From contig NC_010001.1 of assembly GCF_000018685.1 (NCBI RefSeq), forward strand, positions 1,876,001 to 1,940,000: a DNA stretch of 64,000 nt, read 5' to 3'. The stretch comes from Lachnoclostridium phytofermentans ISDg. GTDB lineage: Bacteria; Bacillota; Clostridia; Lachnospirales; Lachnospiraceae. Shown one piece after another: positions 42,999 through 51,343 of this stretch; the stretch's first letter is position 1; each line of letters starts with the position of its first letter. Below the pieces are notes generated by a model. The model had not been told where the DNA came from. It did not search any database and saw nothing but the letters and a program-made list of their open reading frames with translations. The translations under genes and the position numbers were made by a program.

Positions 42999-43130
42999 AG
43001 GTGGTTTCCTTTCTTATAGATTGGCTGTGGTTCAGTCACATACCATAACTGATTATATAGAAAATTAAGGTAAAATACAAGTGCAAAATATATAAAAGAT
43101 TAGAAAATGCGAGTTTAATTTAGGTAAATA

Positions 43131-43159
43131 TTGACTATAAAATGTAAATATGTTAAGAT
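43131..43159 (+). promoter_or_regulatory. Sigma-A-type promoter of the membrane protein gene
   Basis: TTGACT, a 17-base spacer and TAAGAT form a good promoter. AAGATTT-TATC-AAATCTT, a 7-base inverted repeat, overlaps the -10 and initiation region (43155-43172). Confidence 0.65.
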
Positions 43160-43180
43160 TTTATCAAATCTTTGATACTG

Positions 43181-43191
43181 TGGTATGACCA
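43181..43191. promoter_or_regulatory. FadR/GntR-type operator candidate
   Basis: TGGTATGACCA matches the T-N-G-T-N3-A-C-N-A consensus of the FadR subfamily. It lies about 20 bases after the promoter at 43131-43159, a position suited to repression, between the divergent FadR-type regulator and the gene at 43275. Confidence 0.5.
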
Positions 43192-43274
43192 GAAAAGATG
43201 AGGGGATAGGGAATGGTCCATCAGTTACATTGATGTAAATTTAAATTGCGTATAAAGCAAAGGAGGAACTAAAA

Positions 43275-44270
43275 GTGTTTACGTTCAATTATGGAAGTGG
43301 GGCAACAGCATTATCTGTGTGGCTCGTCTGGATTCTAGTATTTGTGTTGTTATTTGCACTTAATGAATTTACCAGAAGATCCACAGTGGGAGGGTTTGTC
43401 TGTTTTATCGTTTTGCCAATCGTTCTATCGGTTCTATGGTTTACTGTATTAAGTGATACTACATATACAGACTGGTTCCATTTAGCCAAGGTATATTCCG
43501 CAACAGCAGGATGTATAGGTTTTTGGTGCATTCGTAATCTACATGGAACAAACAAAAAGACAGGTAAGGAATGGAGGTTGGCAAACAATCGTATTGCGTT
43601 ATGTTTTCCACCACTAATCCTAGCAATTAATATTTTAGAAGCAGTGGCAAGAGATATTGAAATTGGACTTCAGTATTCAAAAGGCGGTATTCTAACAGAT
43701 GGTTCTATGTATGTTTTAGGTGGACCTTGGAACTTCATGAATGCAGCTGCGGGTATACTAAATATCATAACAATCACTGGATGGGTTGGCATCTGTATTC
43801 GTAAGAAAACAAAGACGGATAAAAGCCAAGACATGTTATGGCCAGATATGATGTGGTTTTGGATTATCGCCTATGATTTATGGAATTTTGCTTATACATA
43901 TAACTGTTTGCCAGGTCATGCTTGGTATTGTGGATTTGCATTATTATTGGCACCAACCGTATGTGCTTTCACACTAGGAAAAGGTGCATGGTTACAGCAC
44001 CGCGCTCATACCCTGGCATTATGGTGTATGTTTGCACAGACAGTACCAGCATTTATCGATAAAGGTAGATTTGCAGTATCTTCGACCTACAATAGGGGAG
44101 CATTGTTTATTTGGAGTTTTGCAGCATTAGCTGTAAATATTGCGGTTGCAATCTTTATGATTTACCGCGCAAGAAAGACTAAGAGACATCCATACAAACA
44201 AGAATTGTATGTTGATATGAAGAAATTTCAGGAAGTGAAAGTGCTTGCTGATCCATCTACAGTAAACTAA
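43275..44270 (+). CDS. Multi-pass membrane protein (DUF5692-like)
   Basis: 331 residues from a GTG start with AAAGGAGGA upstream. About nine hydrophobic segments, such as 'LSVWLVWILVFVLLFALNEF', 'GGFVCFIVLPIVLSVLWFTV', 'IALCFPPLILAINILEAV' and 'SFAALAVNIAVAIFMIYRA'. Between them lie conserved-looking polar motifs: 'YTDWFHLAKVYSATAGCIGF', 'RNLHGTNKKTGKEWRLANNR', 'WFWIIAYDLWNFAYTYNCLP' and 'PAFIDKGRFAVSSTYNRGAL'. I associate these with the uncharacterised DUF5692 family, from memory. It is preceded by a FadR-regulated promoter and followed after a hairpin by hypB. Confidence 0.65.
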   Translation: MFTFNYGSGATALSVWLVWILVFVLLFALNEFTRRSTVGGFVCFIVLPIVLSVLWFTVLSDTTYTDWFHLAKVYSATAGCIGFWCIRNLHGTNKKTGKEWRLANNRIALCFPPLILAINILEAVARDIEIGLQYSKGGILTDGSMYVLGGPWNFMNAAAGILNIITITGWVGICIRKKTKTDKSQDMLWPDMMWFWIIAYDLWNFAYTYNCLPGHAWYCGFALLLAPTVCAFTLGKGAWLQHRAHTLALWCMFAQTVPAFIDKGRFAVSSTYNRGALFIWSFAALAVNIAVAIFMIYRARKTKRHPYKQELYVDMKKFQEVKVLADPSTVN

Positions 44271-44299
44271 GTATAGAAAACTATAGGAGATAGAGAATT

Positions 44300-44336
44300 A
44301 GCAAGCTTGTGTTTGCGCTGCAACCACAAGCTTGCT
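44300..44336 (+). other. Perfect 12-base hairpin between the membrane protein and hypB
   Basis: AGCAAGCTTGTG pairs perfectly with CACAAGCTTGCT around a 13-base loop; no T-run follows. It may be a processing site or partial terminator within an operon running into hypB. Confidence 0.55.
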
Positions 44337-44370
44337 CTACATAAAAAGCAGCGCAGAAATGAGGTAACTT

Positions 44371-45045
44371 ATGAAAGAATTTAAGATACTTGAAATTAAG
44401 CAAAGCGTGTTTGAAGATAATAATAAGGATGCAAATCTTCTTCGTGAGGAGTTAAAGCAAAAGGGAGTATTTTTACTCAATTTAATGTCTTCTCCAGGAG
44501 CAGGTAAGACTAGTACCTTAAAAAAGACAATTTCAATGTTAAAAGAGGAGATGCACATTGGAGTTTTGGAGGCGGACATTGACTCTGATGTGGATGCAAA
44601 AACTATTGCTGAAACAGGTGTTAAGGTAATTCAGTTACATACTGGTGGGATGTGTCATCTTGATGCAGATATGACAAGACAGGGGCTTCTCGGACTTGAT
44701 ACTTCAGGGCTAGACCTTGCTATCTTAGAAAATGTTGGAAACTTAGTCTGCCCTGCAGAATTTGATACAGGCTCTAGTAAGAATGCTATGATACTTAGTA
44801 TTCCAGAAGGGGATGATAAACCTCTGAAATATCCATTGATGTTCTCTATTGTGGATGTGTTATTAATAAATAAAATGGATGTGTTAGAACATTTTGATTT
44901 TGACTTAGAAGCTTGTATGGAACGTGTAAGAAAAATAAACCCAGACATTAAGATTATTCCGATATCGGCTAGAACTGGTGAAGGAATTGAGATTTTCGCG
45001 GATTGGTTACGAACAGAAGTTAAGAAGTGGAAGGAAGTAGATTGA
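44371..45045 (+). CDS. hypB: Nickel incorporation GTPase HypB
   Basis: 224 residues. G-domain motifs: G1 'MSSPGAGKTSTLKK', 'VLEADIDSDVDAKTI', metal-site 'TGGMCHLDADM' (Cys-His), 'ENVGNLVCPAEFDTGSSKNA', G4 'LLINKMD' and G5 'ISARTGEG'. HypB hydrolyses GTP while handing nickel, with HypA, to [NiFe]-hydrogenase or another Ni enzyme. The His-rich nickel-storage N-terminus of some HypB proteins is absent. It lies in a row with an Fe-S/FAD oxidoreductase and hypA, not with hydrogenase subunits. Confidence 0.93.
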   Translation: MKEFKILEIKQSVFEDNNKDANLLREELKQKGVFLLNLMSSPGAGKTSTLKKTISMLKEEMHIGVLEADIDSDVDAKTIAETGVKVIQLHTGGMCHLDADMTRQGLLGLDTSGLDLAILENVGNLVCPAEFDTGSSKNAMILSIPEGDDKPLKYPLMFSIVDVLLINKMDVLEHFDFDLEACMERVRKINPDIKIIPISARTGEGIEIFADWLRTEVKKWKEVD

Positions 45046-45124
45046 AAAATAAAAATTTTCAACCAGCGCAAAAGAAAGTGTACGGGAATAGGAATATAAA
45101 GAAAATTCTATTTGGAGGAATCGT

Positions 45125-47800
45125 ATGATTAAAGAAAAAGTTCTAGACCTTGCCAATCATATTAGTAGAAAAAAACGTGGTTCTAAAAATGAAATTAATG
45201 CAACCGATCCAGAATATAGGATACTTGAACCGGTTGTAACTGAGGAAATGGCTGAAGTAGCCCTATGCATGGAAATAAGAAAAAAAGCAACAGCGAAAGA
45301 ACTTTCCGTAAAGTGTGGTAAAAGCGAGGAAGAAACAGCTAAATTATTGTGGGAGTTAGCAGTAGCAGGTGTTTTATTCGTTAACAATATCGATGGAGTG
45401 GATCATTATTGGTATGATACCTGGGTTCCTGGTATTATGGAAATGATGGTGAATAACAAAGAAAATGTGGCTAAATATCCTCAGATAGCAGAAAGTTTTG
45501 AAGCATATGGTAGAGTGCGTGGTCCTAAAACAGCAGGTAGTTTCCCGGTAGGTGTTGGGTTAATGCGTGTAATACCAATAGAAACAGCAATACAGGGTGA
45601 AACAAGAAAAGCTTCCTATGAAGAAGTATCAAAATATTTGAATGAGAATGATATCTTTTCAGTTTCTGACTGTTCTTGCCGTACCGCAAGAGAAGTCATG
45701 GGCGAGGGGTGTGGGCATCTGAAAGAAGATATGTGTATTCAGATGGGGCATGCCGCAGAGTATTACATACGTACAGGAAGAGGAAAACGAATTACAAGAG
45801 AAGAAGCCTTTGAGATTATCAAGCGTGCAGAAGAAAATGGCTTAATGCACCAGATTCCAAACTTAGATGGCTCTGGAAAAACGCATGCGATATGTAATTG
45901 TTGTGGTTGTTCCTGTTTATCTTTAAGAACAGCAGAAATGTTTATTAATGCAGATATGGTTCGTTCCAACTATGTTTCTCATGTTGACAAAGACAAATGT
46001 GTAGCTTGTGGTGAGTGCGTACAGCATTGTCCAGTAAATGCACTACAGCTAGGTCAGAAGCTGTGTGGGAAGACACCAGTAGCAGATAAAATAATTCGTA
46101 AAGATACTCCAAGAGATACCGAATGGGGACCGGATAAATGGAATGCTGATTATCGTATTAACCGAAAGAATGTTGTTGATACTGGTACTAGCCCATGTAA
46201 AACGGAATGTCCAGCGCATATCTCAATTCAAGGATACATAAAACTTGCTTCTCAGGGAAAATTCCGTGAGGCATTGGAATTAATAAAGCATGAGAATCCA
46301 TTTCCAGCGGTTTGTGGTAGAATCTGTCCAAGAAGATGTGAATCTGCTTGTACCAGAGGGGATATCGATGAACCTATCGCAATTGATGATATAAAAAAAT
46401 TCATCGCAGAGCAGGATTTAAAGGAAGAGAATCGCTATGTTCCAAAGAAAAGACATGATTATGGAAAGAAAATTGCAGTCATTGGGGCAGGACCATCGGG
46501 ATTATCCTGTGCATTTTATTTGGCATTGGACGGATATCAAGTCACAGTCTTTGAAAAACAACAAGTAATAGGTGGTATGTTAACTCTAGGAATCCCATCA
46601 TTCCGTCTTGAAAAAGAAGTTATCGAAGCAGAGATTCAAGTGATAAAAGAACTTGGAGTAGAATTTAAGACAGGTATTGAAGTAGGACGTGACATAACTA
46701 TATCGGAGTTAAGAAAACAAGGATACGAAGCCTTCTACATTGCTATTGGTGCTCAAGCTGGCAGAAAGTTAGGCATTGAAGGGGAAGATGCAGAGGAAGT
46801 AATTACAGGTATTGACTTCTTAAGAGAAGTAAACCTAAAGAAGCATAAGAATTTAAGCGGTAATGTCGTTGTGATCGGTGGCGGAAATGTCGCGATTGAC
46901 GTGGCAAGGACTGCGGTTAGAGTTGGTGCTGCGAATACTAAGATGTATTGCCTTGAAAGTAGAGAAGAGATGCCAGCGTTAGAGGAAGAAGTAGAAGAGG
47001 CTCTCCATGAGCAGATAGAGATTCATAATTCTTGGGGACCGAAACGAATTGTTTTGAAAGATGGGCGCGTTGTGGGTGTTGAATTCAAACGTTGTCTCTC
47101 CGTATTTAATCAAGAACATCGTTTCCAACCAGTATATGATGAAGAAGATACTATCGAGGTACCTGCAGATTATGTTCTGCTTTCTGTAGGCCAGGCAATG
47201 GATTATGGCATGTTGCTTTCAGGTACAAACCTTGAACTTAATCCGAATAAGACGATAAAAGCAGATTCTACTACGCTACAAACAGGTGAAAAAGATATCT
47301 TTGTTGGTGGTGACGTTTATACCGGTCCTAGATTTGCAATTGATGCAATTGCTGCGGGAAAAGAAGGAGCTATTTCTATCCATCGTTATGTACAGCCTGG
47401 TCAGAGCTTAATTATTGGTCGTGACCGAAAAGAATATCATTCCTTTGATAAATCCAATACGATTACCGAAGGGTACGATACCACACCTCGTCAAAAGGCG
47501 AATGAGAATGAAGCTGTTTCTTCCTTCAAAGATTCCAGAGGGGTATTTACAGAAGAACAGCTAAGAATGGAAACCAAACGTTGTTTAGGTTGTGGTGCAA
47601 CCGTTGTGGATGAATTCTTATGTGTAGGATGTGGTCAATGTACAACAAAGTGTATGTTTGATGCAATCTCTCTTGTTCGAACTTACGATGGAGAAGGAGT
47701 TGCTTTCGAAGATCTCAAACCAGTAGTCGTAAAGCAGATTCTGATGAGAAAAGGAAAGATAATGGCTAAGAATGTTAGGAAAGCATTGACGAGGAATTAA
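45125..47800 (+). CDS. Large FAD/Fe-S oxidoreductase, GltD-like
   Basis: 891 residues, TTGGAGGA before the ATG. Order of parts: residues 1-280, a domain with cysteine groups 'SDCSCRTAREVMGEGCGHL' and 'ICNCCGCSCLS'; a ferredoxin motif 'CVACGECVQHCP' near 295; a GltD-type N-terminal cluster region 'CKTECPAHISIQGYIKL' and 'VCGRICPRRCESACTRG'; FAD-binding 'VIGAGPSGLSCAFYLALDGY'; NAD(P)-binding 'VVVIGGGNVAIDVARTAVRV'; and a C-terminal 'CLGCGATVVDEF', 'CVGCGQCTTKC' cluster pair. It would pass electrons between NAD(P)H and an iron-sulfur partner. Placement between hypB and hypA ties it to Ni-enzyme maturation or use (inference). Confidence 0.88.
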   Translation: MIKEKVLDLANHISRKKRGSKNEINATDPEYRILEPVVTEEMAEVALCMEIRKKATAKELSVKCGKSEEETAKLLWELAVAGVLFVNNIDGVDHYWYDTWVPGIMEMMVNNKENVAKYPQIAESFEAYGRVRGPKTAGSFPVGVGLMRVIPIETAIQGETRKASYEEVSKYLNENDIFSVSDCSCRTAREVMGEGCGHLKEDMCIQMGHAAEYYIRTGRGKRITREEAFEIIKRAEENGLMHQIPNLDGSGKTHAICNCCGCSCLSLRTAEMFINADMVRSNYVSHVDKDKCVACGECVQHCPVNALQLGQKLCGKTPVADKIIRKDTPRDTEWGPDKWNADYRINRKNVVDTGTSPCKTECPAHISIQGYIKLASQGKFREALELIKHENPFPAVCGRICPRRCESACTRGDIDEPIAIDDIKKFIAEQDLKEENRYVPKKRHDYGKKIAVIGAGPSGLSCAFYLALDGYQVTVFEKQQVIGGMLTLGIPSFRLEKEVIEAEIQVIKELGVEFKTGIEVGRDITISELRKQGYEAFYIAIGAQAGRKLGIEGEDAEEVITGIDFLREVNLKKHKNLSGNVVVIGGGNVAIDVARTAVRVGAANTKMYCLESREEMPALEEEVEEALHEQIEIHNSWGPKRIVLKDGRVVGVEFKRCLSVFNQEHRFQPVYDEEDTIEVPADYVLLSVGQAMDYGMLLSGTNLELNPNKTIKADSTTLQTGEKDIFVGGDVYTGPRFAIDAIAAGKEGAISIHRYVQPGQSLIIGRDRKEYHSFDKSNTITEGYDTTPRQKANENEAVSSFKDSRGVFTEEQLRMETKRCLGCGATVVDEFLCVGCGQCTTKCMFDAISLVRTYDGEGVAFEDLKPVVVKQILMRKGKIMAKNVRKALTRN

Positions 47801-47807
47801 GAGAAAA

Positions 47808-48149
47808 ATGCATGAACTAGGAGTAGTTATTGAAGTAGTGAAGACAGTGGAACGGGTTGCTCTGGAACAGAATCTTACAACAATAGATACTGTAGTATTA
47901 CAAATTGGAGAGCTGTCATCTATGATACCAAAATATGTAGAGCAATGTTATCCAGCAGCGATAGATGGAACTATCTTAGAGAACACGAAACTTGAGATTG
48001 AGATTTTACCAGGAAATGCGCTTTGTAAAGATTGTAAAAAGGTGTTTCGGTTGTTAGAACATCATCATCAATGCCCAATATGCAATACTAGAAACTGGGA
48101 GTTACTGAGTGGTAGGGAGTTCTTTATTAAAGAAATTGTAGCTTACTAG
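47808..48149 (+). CDS. hypA: Hydrogenase maturation nickel chaperone HypA
   Basis: 113 residues, seven bases after the oxidoreductase. The N-terminal 'MHELGVVIEVV' carries the nickel-binding Met-His-Glu, and 'CKDCKKVF' with 'CPICN' forms the zinc site (two C-x2-C). It delivers nickel with HypB. The closing 'GREFFIKEI' is typical. It ends the cluster, followed by a terminator. Confidence 0.94.
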   Translation: MHELGVVIEVVKTVERVALEQNLTTIDTVVLQIGELSSMIPKYVEQCYPAAIDGTILENTKLEIEILPGNALCKDCKKVFRLLEHHHQCPICNTRNWELLSGREFFIKEIVAY

Positions 48150-48360
48150 GTTTTGAAGTAGAAAAATAATAGCTTCAGTTAGTAATCTAACAAAGAAAGG
48201 TCTTAATAGAATTAAAATCGTGGCTGGTAAGGATTGTAGTGTAGAATTTGACATTACGATTTCACGTGTTAAGTTTAAGGAATTAGGAATGTAAAATTCA
48301 ATTCATCAGAGTTGAAAGTATGTTATTTCTTGCTATAAATGAAATGTTATATTAAAGATT

Positions 48361-48395
48361 AAGGTCAGCACTTTTCATGTGCTGACCTTGTTGTT
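48361..48395 (+). terminator. Intrinsic terminator after hypA
   Basis: AAGGTCAGCAC pairs perfectly with GTGCTGACCTT around a 7-base loop, with a T-rich tail (GTTGTTAT). The remainder of 48150-48528 shows no gene. Confidence 0.75.
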
Positions 48396-48528
48396 ATATA
48401 AACATTAATAATAGGATTTCTGTATAGTTATGACTGGTTCTCAGCATTACCCTATTGGTATCATTTCTTATGTCTGTAATTCATGTCTGTAATTTTTTAT
48501 TGGGATGCAGGGAAGGAACCCCCTCTAC

Positions 48529-50922
48529 CTATATATCCGTTTCTTTAAAAAAGAAGTCAGCTGCCAACTTAACTAACCAGAATACCAACACGCTAAACGC
48601 TGCGCCTAGTAGCAGGACTGTGATACCTGTCCCTGCAAGTGTATTAAAATCAAACATGCGTCGGAACCTAAGTACCGCGAATGTAAAAAGTACAGACAGG
48701 GATACCACTAGCCAGAACCGGAAACGGTCGAGTGGGAATGAAATAAACAACAGCCCGAACAGAGCGCAACCACCTGTCAATATGACGCTGATTGTTGAAA
48801 TCTGTAGGTCGGATAGTAAGAAATAACCTGACAAATACTGCACAAACATCACGGCAAAAAAGATGGTCACGCCACCGGGAAGGGCTTTGTACAAAACGTT
48901 CCGGATAAATCGACCTGATACCCGCTTCTTGTCCGGTCGGAATGCAAGCAGAAAAGAGGGAATACCGATGGTAATGGGGCTAATCAGTGAAAGCTGGATT
49001 GGCGAAAAAGGATAGGGAGCGGGTGAAAATAGGAACGCCAACAGTAGTAAGGTCGAATAGATGGTCTTAGTCAGGAAAAGTGAGGCGGTACGCTGTATGT
49101 TGTTGATGGAGGAACGTCCTTCTTCAATGATGGCCGGAATCGCCTTAAAGGAGGAATCCAGTAATACCATATCCGCCACTGTGCGGGCCGCATCCGTTCC
49201 CTTGGCGACCGCGATGGCGCAGTCGGACTCTTTCATGGCGAGAACATCATTCACTCCGTCGCCGGTCATCGCTACCACGTGTCCACGGTCGCGCATGGCC
49301 TGGATCAACAGTTGTTTCTGGACCGGTGTCGTCCGACCGAAAACAACATAATCCTCGCAGATATTTTTAATTTCGTTATCGTCGGTCAACTCGGATAGGT
49401 CGATTGCTTTTTCAAAATTTTCTACCCCCACTGCCTGTGCAATGTGTGAGACTGTTGCAGGGTTATCACCCGAAATAATTCGTACCGAAACACCCTGTTC
49501 CTTTAGATAAGAGATGGTTTCCTTTGCATTCTTCCGGATGGTATCGCTGAGCAGTAGCAAGCAAACCGCGGTCCGATCGGGCATATCATTTAGTTCCTCG
49601 GACAAACTGCTGTTTACAGCGAGGCAAAGCACGCGGTACCGCTTGGCAAGTTCCTTCGCTTTTGCTCGAAGTTCGGGTTGGCGTTCGGTAATGATACGCT
49701 CTGGAGCTCCGAGCACATATGCCCCGGTACCTTCAAAATATGCACCGCACCACTTCTTCTTGCTGGAAAAAGGAACCGTACGTGAGGAAGGGGTAATTTC
49801 GCTTCCGATGCAGTAGATATTAATCGCGGACATTGTTTCGTTTGCATCCATTGCCATACCGAGACTGGCAAGCGCACTTAGAATCTTCGATTTATCGTCT
49901 GGAATAAAATAAAGAATATCCTCCAAGGTCATACTGCCCTCAGTCAGAGTACCGGTCTTATCAAGACAGATAACGTCGGCACGGGCGAGCATCTCAATAC
50001 TGTACAGTTCGTTGACCAAAACCCGTTTGCGAGCGAGCTTGACCACAATAACAGCAAAAACAGTGCTGGTCAGCAGAATCAGTCCACTCGGAATCATACC
50101 GATCATCGCAGCAACCGTCCGTTTTGTCGCCTCGACGACATTGTTATCGAGGTTTGAAATTTGGCTATTAAAGAACAAAAGTCCAAATGGTATGATAACC
50201 ACCGATATAAATTTTATGATTTTCTGCAAACCCTTGACAATCTCAGATTTTCGGGTCTTAACCTTCTTCGCGCCTGCGGTAATCTCATAGACCGCATTAT
50301 CTCTACCCACCGCTTCCGCAATGGCTATACAATTGCCTGAGGAAATAAAGCTTCCGCTGTAGAGCATGTCCCCGGTTTCCTTGTAGACAGGTTCACTTTC
50401 ACCGGTCAACATTGCCTCGTTGACTTCACAACCACCCTTCAAAATCTGGCTGTCGGTGACAATCTGTTTTCCAGGATTGTAGTACAGAATATCGTCCAGA
50501 ACTACTTGATCCCCAGGGATAACTTCCTTTTTTCCACTACGTAGAACTTGTGCGGTGGCAGATGTGAGGATAGAGAGTTTGTCCGTAGCGCGTTTGGCGC
50601 GCAGCTCCTGAAACAGGTCGATTCCTACGTTGGTGAGCATAATGCCGGCAAATAGGATATGCTTGTACTCCCCGATGTATATGAGCGCCCCGGCGAGGAA
50701 CAGGATGATAAGATTGAACAAGGAAAACGTACTGTCACGCAGAATTAGCCATATACTCTTGGTTGACGGGGCTGCGTTGATGTTGGTTCTTCCTTGGGAG
50801 ATGCGCTCACGCACCTGCGCTTTGGATAGCCCGACCTTTGGGTCAGGATTGAATCTCTGTATATCGTCATAATGCTTGTGTTTCAAGCGAAACTTTTTGA
50901 TAGTTTTGGGATACTCAGGCAT
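48529..50922 (-). CDS. P-type cation-transporting ATPase
   Basis: 797 residues from the ATG at 50922 (TGGAG just upstream); an in-frame extension to 50985 lacks support. Actuator-domain 'MLTGESEPV', phosphorylation site 'VICLDKTGTLTEGSM' and hinge 'MTGDGVNDVLAMKESDCAIA' are intact. The late membrane helices are present, but the CPC motif of heavy-metal pumps and the metal-binding N-terminus are absent. It resembles the CtpE-like branch linked to calcium in mycobacteria; the ion is not provable from sequence. The gene is clearly richer in G+C than its neighbours, with many GCG, ACC and CGG codons, which suggests acquisition from another lineage. Confidence 0.88.
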   Translation of the reverse strand: MPEYPKTIKKFRLKHKHYDDIQRFNPDPKVGLSKAQVRERISQGRTNINAAPSTKSIWLILRDSTFSLFNLIILFLAGALIYIGEYKHILFAGIMLTNVGIDLFQELRAKRATDKLSILTSATAQVLRSGKKEVIPGDQVVLDDILYYNPGKQIVTDSQILKGGCEVNEAMLTGESEPVYKETGDMLYSGSFISSGNCIAIAEAVGRDNAVYEITAGAKKVKTRKSEIVKGLQKIIKFISVVIIPFGLLFFNSQISNLDNNVVEATKRTVAAMIGMIPSGLILLTSTVFAVIVVKLARKRVLVNELYSIEMLARADVICLDKTGTLTEGSMTLEDILYFIPDDKSKILSALASLGMAMDANETMSAINIYCIGSEITPSSRTVPFSSKKKWCGAYFEGTGAYVLGAPERIITERQPELRAKAKELAKRYRVLCLAVNSSLSEELNDMPDRTAVCLLLLSDTIRKNAKETISYLKEQGVSVRIISGDNPATVSHIAQAVGVENFEKAIDLSELTDDNEIKNICEDYVVFGRTTPVQKQLLIQAMRDRGHVVAMTGDGVNDVLAMKESDCAIAVAKGTDAARTVADMVLLDSSFKAIPAIIEEGRSSINNIQRTASLFLTKTIYSTLLLLAFLFSPAPYPFSPIQLSLISPITIGIPSFLLAFRPDKKRVSGRFIRNVLYKALPGGVTIFFAVMFVQYLSGYFLLSDLQISTISVILTGGCALFGLLFISFPLDRFRFWLVVSLSVLFTFAVLRFRRMFDFNTLAGTGITVLLLGAAFSVLVFWLVKLAADFFFKETDI

Positions 50923-51255
50923 AAAACTCCATTCTGCTGTGCAAGCAGCACAAATAGGAAGGAAAGAAGGTGCTACTGTTAACACAGCGTTTTAGTAAAT
51001 TAAATTCAGCTATTTCTAAAGCTGTATCTGTTTTCTGAACTTTCTTAGGTTTGTGTATAGGTTTTCCACTTATAATTAAATATTTTAATTTATTATTTAT
51101 TCAAAGTCCATTAAAATTTGATTAGATGTACATTAATGGAATCTTGTATTTTTAATTCTTCTTTTACAGTATTCCCAGACAGGAGACTAATAACTCTTGA
51201 CTATAGTAGCGTTGTATGAAAAGTCTATCTGTCCCTGTTTGTGTGGCAATTAAAA
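50923..51255. other. Spacer upstream of the P-type ATPase
   Basis: AT-rich again, unlike the ATPase gene. It must hold the ATPase promoter on the minus strand. No open frame or known riboswitch was recognised. Confidence 0.4.
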
Positions 51256-51283
51256 GAGCGAAAGCAGTAGAATGCTTTCGCTC
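51256..51283 (-). terminator. Intrinsic terminator of the ferritin-like gene
   Basis: GAGCGAAAGCA and TGCTTTCGCTC pair perfectly. Read on the minus strand the stem is followed by TTTTAATT, so it terminates the gene ending at 51344. Confidence 0.7.
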
Positions 51284-51343
51284 ACTACTATAAACAGTCT
51301 AAAGTTTAGGATAAATAACCTTGCTGTATATTATAAATATGCT

